Below the pieces are notes generated by a model that had not been told where the DNA came from, did not search any database, and saw only the letters and a program-made list of their open reading frames with translations. A program made the position numbers and the translations under genes. Source: Bordetella petrii (lineage in GTDB: Bacteria; Pseudomonadota; Gammaproteobacteria; Burkholderiales; Burkholderiaceae_B). Taken from it: a DNA stretch of 64,000 nt. Shown one piece after another: positions 62,245-64,000 of the stretch. Position 1 is the stretch's first letter, and the number at the start of each line of letters is the position of its first letter. Where the stretch lies: contig NC_010170.1 of assembly GCF_000067205.1 (NCBI RefSeq), positions 2,852,001 through 2,916,000 of the forward strand, written 5' to 3'.

Positions 62245-62439
62245 TCAGGCCGCTTCGTCGATCCAGGCCATCTGGATGGCCTCGAGGATTTTCTCTCCGC
62301 TGCGGGTGGGATCGTCGTCAAAGCCGGGCAAGGCAATAACCCACTCGCGCAACTGCGTAAAGCGCACCGTGTTCGGATCCACGTCGGGATGCGCGTCGAC
62401 CAGCGCGGCGGCGATATCGTAAGTATCGACCCACTTCAT
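62245..62439 (-). CDS. iscX: Fe-S cluster assembly protein IscX
   Basis: A 64-residue acidic protein with the IscX pattern: KWVDTYDIAAAL at the start, HPDVDPNTVRFTQLREWV in the middle and LPGFDDDP near the end, finishing MAWIDEAA. It binds IscS and modulates cluster assembly. Its ATG shares one base with the fdx TGA (TGATG). It is the last gene of the isc cluster in this window. Confidence 0.95.
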   Translation of the reverse strand: MKWVDTYDIAAALVDAHPDVDPNTVRFTQLREWVIALPGFDDDPTRSGEKILEAIQMAWIDEAA

Positions 62440-62780
62440 CAGTGTTCCTCTTTGGCGTGGTTGATGGTGTATTTGGGGATCTCGACGGTCAGGTCGGCGT
62501 CGGCCACCAGGGCCTGGCACGACAGCCGCGAGGTGGAGCTCAGGCCCCACGCCTTGTCGAGCAGGTCTTCTTCGTCGTCGGTCGCGTCTTCCAGCGAATT
62601 GAAGCCCTGCCGCACGATCACGTGACAGGTCGTGCAGGCGCATGACAGTTCGCAGGCATGCTCGATCTCGATGTGATTGTCGAGCAGCACGCGGCAGATG
62701 GAAGTTCCTTGCGGCGCGTCTTCGATCACGGCGCCTTCGGGGCACACGTCCGGATGAGGCAGTACAGTCAGTTTGGGCAT
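62439..62780 (-). CDS. fdx: ISC-type 2Fe-2S ferredoxin
   Basis: A 113-residue adrenodoxin-type ferredoxin. The 2Fe-2S ligands are Cys43, Cys49, Cys52 and Cys88 (HACELSCACTTCHV and RLSCQA), with the additional Cys47 also seen in E. coli Fdx. It supplies electrons to the ISC machinery. Located 17 bases downstream of hscA and coupled to iscX. Confidence 0.96.
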   Translation of the reverse strand: MPKLTVLPHPDVCPEGAVIEDAPQGTSICRVLLDNHIEIEHACELSCACTTCHVIVRQGFNSLEDATDDEEDLLDKAWGLSSTSRLSCQALVADADLTVEIPKYTINHAKEEH

Positions 62781-62797
62781 ACTTTCGGGCGGTTCGG

Positions 62798-64000
62798 TCA
62801 GGCGATTTCGTCCAGTTTACGGCCGGCCAAGGCAGCGCGGATGCCACGGTCCATGCGGCGGGCGGCAAAGTCTTCGGTGGCCGCCGACAGCGCCTGGACG
62901 GCGGCGCGCACGGCATCGGCATCATCGGCGTCCTGGGCGGCGGCGGCCGCCTGCAGGCGCTCGTCAACCACGCGGCGCTCGTCGGCGTCGAGCAGGTCGC
63001 CGTCGGCCGCCAGGGCGGCGCGCACCGATTCGACCAATTGGCGCGCCTCGACCTGCTGCTCGCGCAGCATGCGGGCCCGGGCGTCGCTGTCGGCCTGCGC
63101 CACGCTGTCGGCCAGCATGCGCGTGATTTCATCGTCGGACAGACCATACGAAGGCTTGACCGACACGGCCGCCTCGACCCCGGTGCTCTGTTCGCGGGCG
63201 GTGACGCTGAGCAGTCCGTCGGCATCGACCTGGAAGGTCACGCGGATGCGCGCCGCCCCCGCCACCATCGGCGGAATGCCGCGCAGCTCGAAGCGCGCCA
63301 GCGAACGGCAGTCGGACACCAGTTCGCGCTCGCCCTGCACCACGTGCACGCTCATGGCGCCCTGGCCGTCCTTGAATGTGGTGAATTCCTGTGCGCGGGC
63401 CACCGGAATGGTGCTGTTGCGGGGAATGATGCGCTCGACCAGGCCGCCCATGGTTTCCAGCCCCAGCGACAGCGGAATGACGTCCAACAGCAGCCAGTCC
63501 TCGCCGGGCAGCCGGTTGCCCGCCAGCAGGTTGGCCTGCAGAGCGGCGCCAAGCGCCACCACCTGGTCGGGGTCCAGATCGACCAGCGGCTCGGTGCCGA
63601 ACAGCTCGCCCACCGCGCGGCGCACCACCGGCATGCGCGTGGCTCCGCCCACCATCACGACGCCGTTGATGTCGCCCACCGCCAGCCCCGCGTCGCGCAG
63701 CGCAGAGCGGGCCCGGTCGAGGGTGCGGCGCACCAGCGGCTCGGCCAGTTGTTCGAATTGCGCCTGCGTCAGGGTAAGGTTGAGCTGGCGGCCGTCTTGC
63801 AGGGTGGCGCGCAGGGGCGCCTCGGAGGCCTGCGACAGCGCTTCGCGGGCCGCTCGCGCCGCCACCAGCACCGTACGCCGGTCGGCCGGCGCCAGCGGCG
63901 CATCGCCCAGCGAGGCGCGCGCGAATTCACTGATGGACCAATCGAAATCGTCGCCGCCCAGCGCCGTGTCGCCGCCCGTGGCAACGACTTCGAACACGCC
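62798..64000 (-). CDS. hscA: Fe-S assembly chaperone HscA (C-terminal part; 5' end outside window)
   Basis: About 400 residues of an Hsp70-type chaperone, cut by the right edge of the window. The ATPase part shows ATGGDTALGGDDFD, VGGATRMPVVRRAVGELFG and DPDQVVALGAALQA; the substrate domain begins LLLDVIPLSLGLETMGG. With HscB it helps transfer clusters from IscU. Assigned to HscA rather than DnaK by the fdx-iscX neighbours and by VARAQEFTTFKDGQGAM. Gene order hscA-fdx-iscX is the standard isc operon end. Confidence 0.95.
   Translation of the reverse strand, partial: GVFEVVATGGDTALGGDDFDWSISEFARASLGDAPLAPADRRTVLVAARAAREALSQASEAPLRATLQDGRQLNLTLTQAQFEQLAEPLVRRTLDRARSALRDAGLAVGDINGVVMVGGATRMPVVRRAVGELFGTEPLVDLDPDQVVALGAALQANLLAGNRLPGEDWLLLDVIPLSLGLETMGGLVERIIPRNSTIPVARAQEFTTFKDGQGAMSVHVVQGERELVSDCRSLARFELRGIPPMVAGAARIRVTFQVDADGLLSVTAREQSTGVEAAVSVKPSYGLSDDEITRMLADSVAQADSDARARMLREQQVEARQLVESVRAALAADGDLLDADERRVVDERLQAAAAAQDADDADAVRAAVQALSAATEDFAARRMDRGIRAALAGRKLDEIA

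Noticed and set aside
62798..64000. hscA as a truncated gene
   Set aside because: The missing N-terminus is only due to the window edge; the frame is open to the last base.

Overview
The window is a stretch of high-GC chromosome that looks like a betaproteobacterium of the family Alcaligenaceae, close to Bordetella or Achromobacter. The evidence is a Bug-type (tripartite tricarboxylate) solute receptor plus the remnant of a second one, a short H-NS protein with the WSGRGKAPRWL core, a split three-gene pnt transhydrogenase, and the isc gene order hscA-fdx-iscX. The genus is inferred from gene content and sequence style; no database search was possible. No prophage, insertion sequence or CRISPR array is visible, so most of the window reads as ordinary core genome.

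Layout. 1-4.8 kb: tail of an EgtB-like gene, a tRNA with anticodon CAT, small hypotheticals, an AI-2E-type permease, a DUF3053 lipoprotein and a cytochrome b561-type protein. 4.8-9.5 kb: cytochrome c', purB, a glutathione S-transferase, a TauE/SafE exporter and mnmA. 9.5-12.5 kb: a LysR regulator divergent from a Bug receptor and an N-formylglutamate amidohydrolase-like gene, with clear palindromes between them. 12.6-15.5 kb: pntAA-pntAB-pntB. 15.8-21.2 kb: glcDEF with a D-lactate dehydrogenase-like paralogue upstream. 21.3-22.5 kb: aroG behind what reads as a Phe/Tyr leader-peptide attenuator. 22.6-30.4 kb: tldD, a nitrilase-family gene, hns, pepN and fbp. 30.5-34.6 kb: threonine branch (hom-thrC) and an AlaC-like aminotransferase. 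34.8-39.5 kb: Mth938-like gene, bcp, PIN-PhoH ATPase, pdxA-family gene and a bile acid:sodium symporter-like permease. 39.5-46.1 kb: DUF1415, an M20 peptidase, a deletion scar between two decayed genes, and purL. 46.7-54.5 kb: a same-strand run lol permease-lolD-tatD-comEC-hydrolase-PHP phosphatase-greB. 54.6-61.0 kb: RpfE-like gene, recJ, prfB with its programmed frameshift, an SDR, lysS and a small membrane protein. 61-64 kb: a repeat array, a two-domain MgsA-like protein, iscX, fdx and the 3' part of hscA.

The points most worth a second look are the aroG attenuator (a 27-residue leader peptide with the run FYFYFFGF, an 8-bp antiterminator option and a strong terminator just before aroG), the remnant pair at 41.7-42.1 kb where one deletion seems to have removed the facing N-termini of a divergent receptor/regulator pair, a family of GGTGTC...GACACC hairpins at several intergenic sites including a 43-bp tandem array, a 134-bp structured inverted repeat between pntB and glcF, and an orphan plus-strand terminator in a 520-bp gene-free region that could end an unannotated small RNA.
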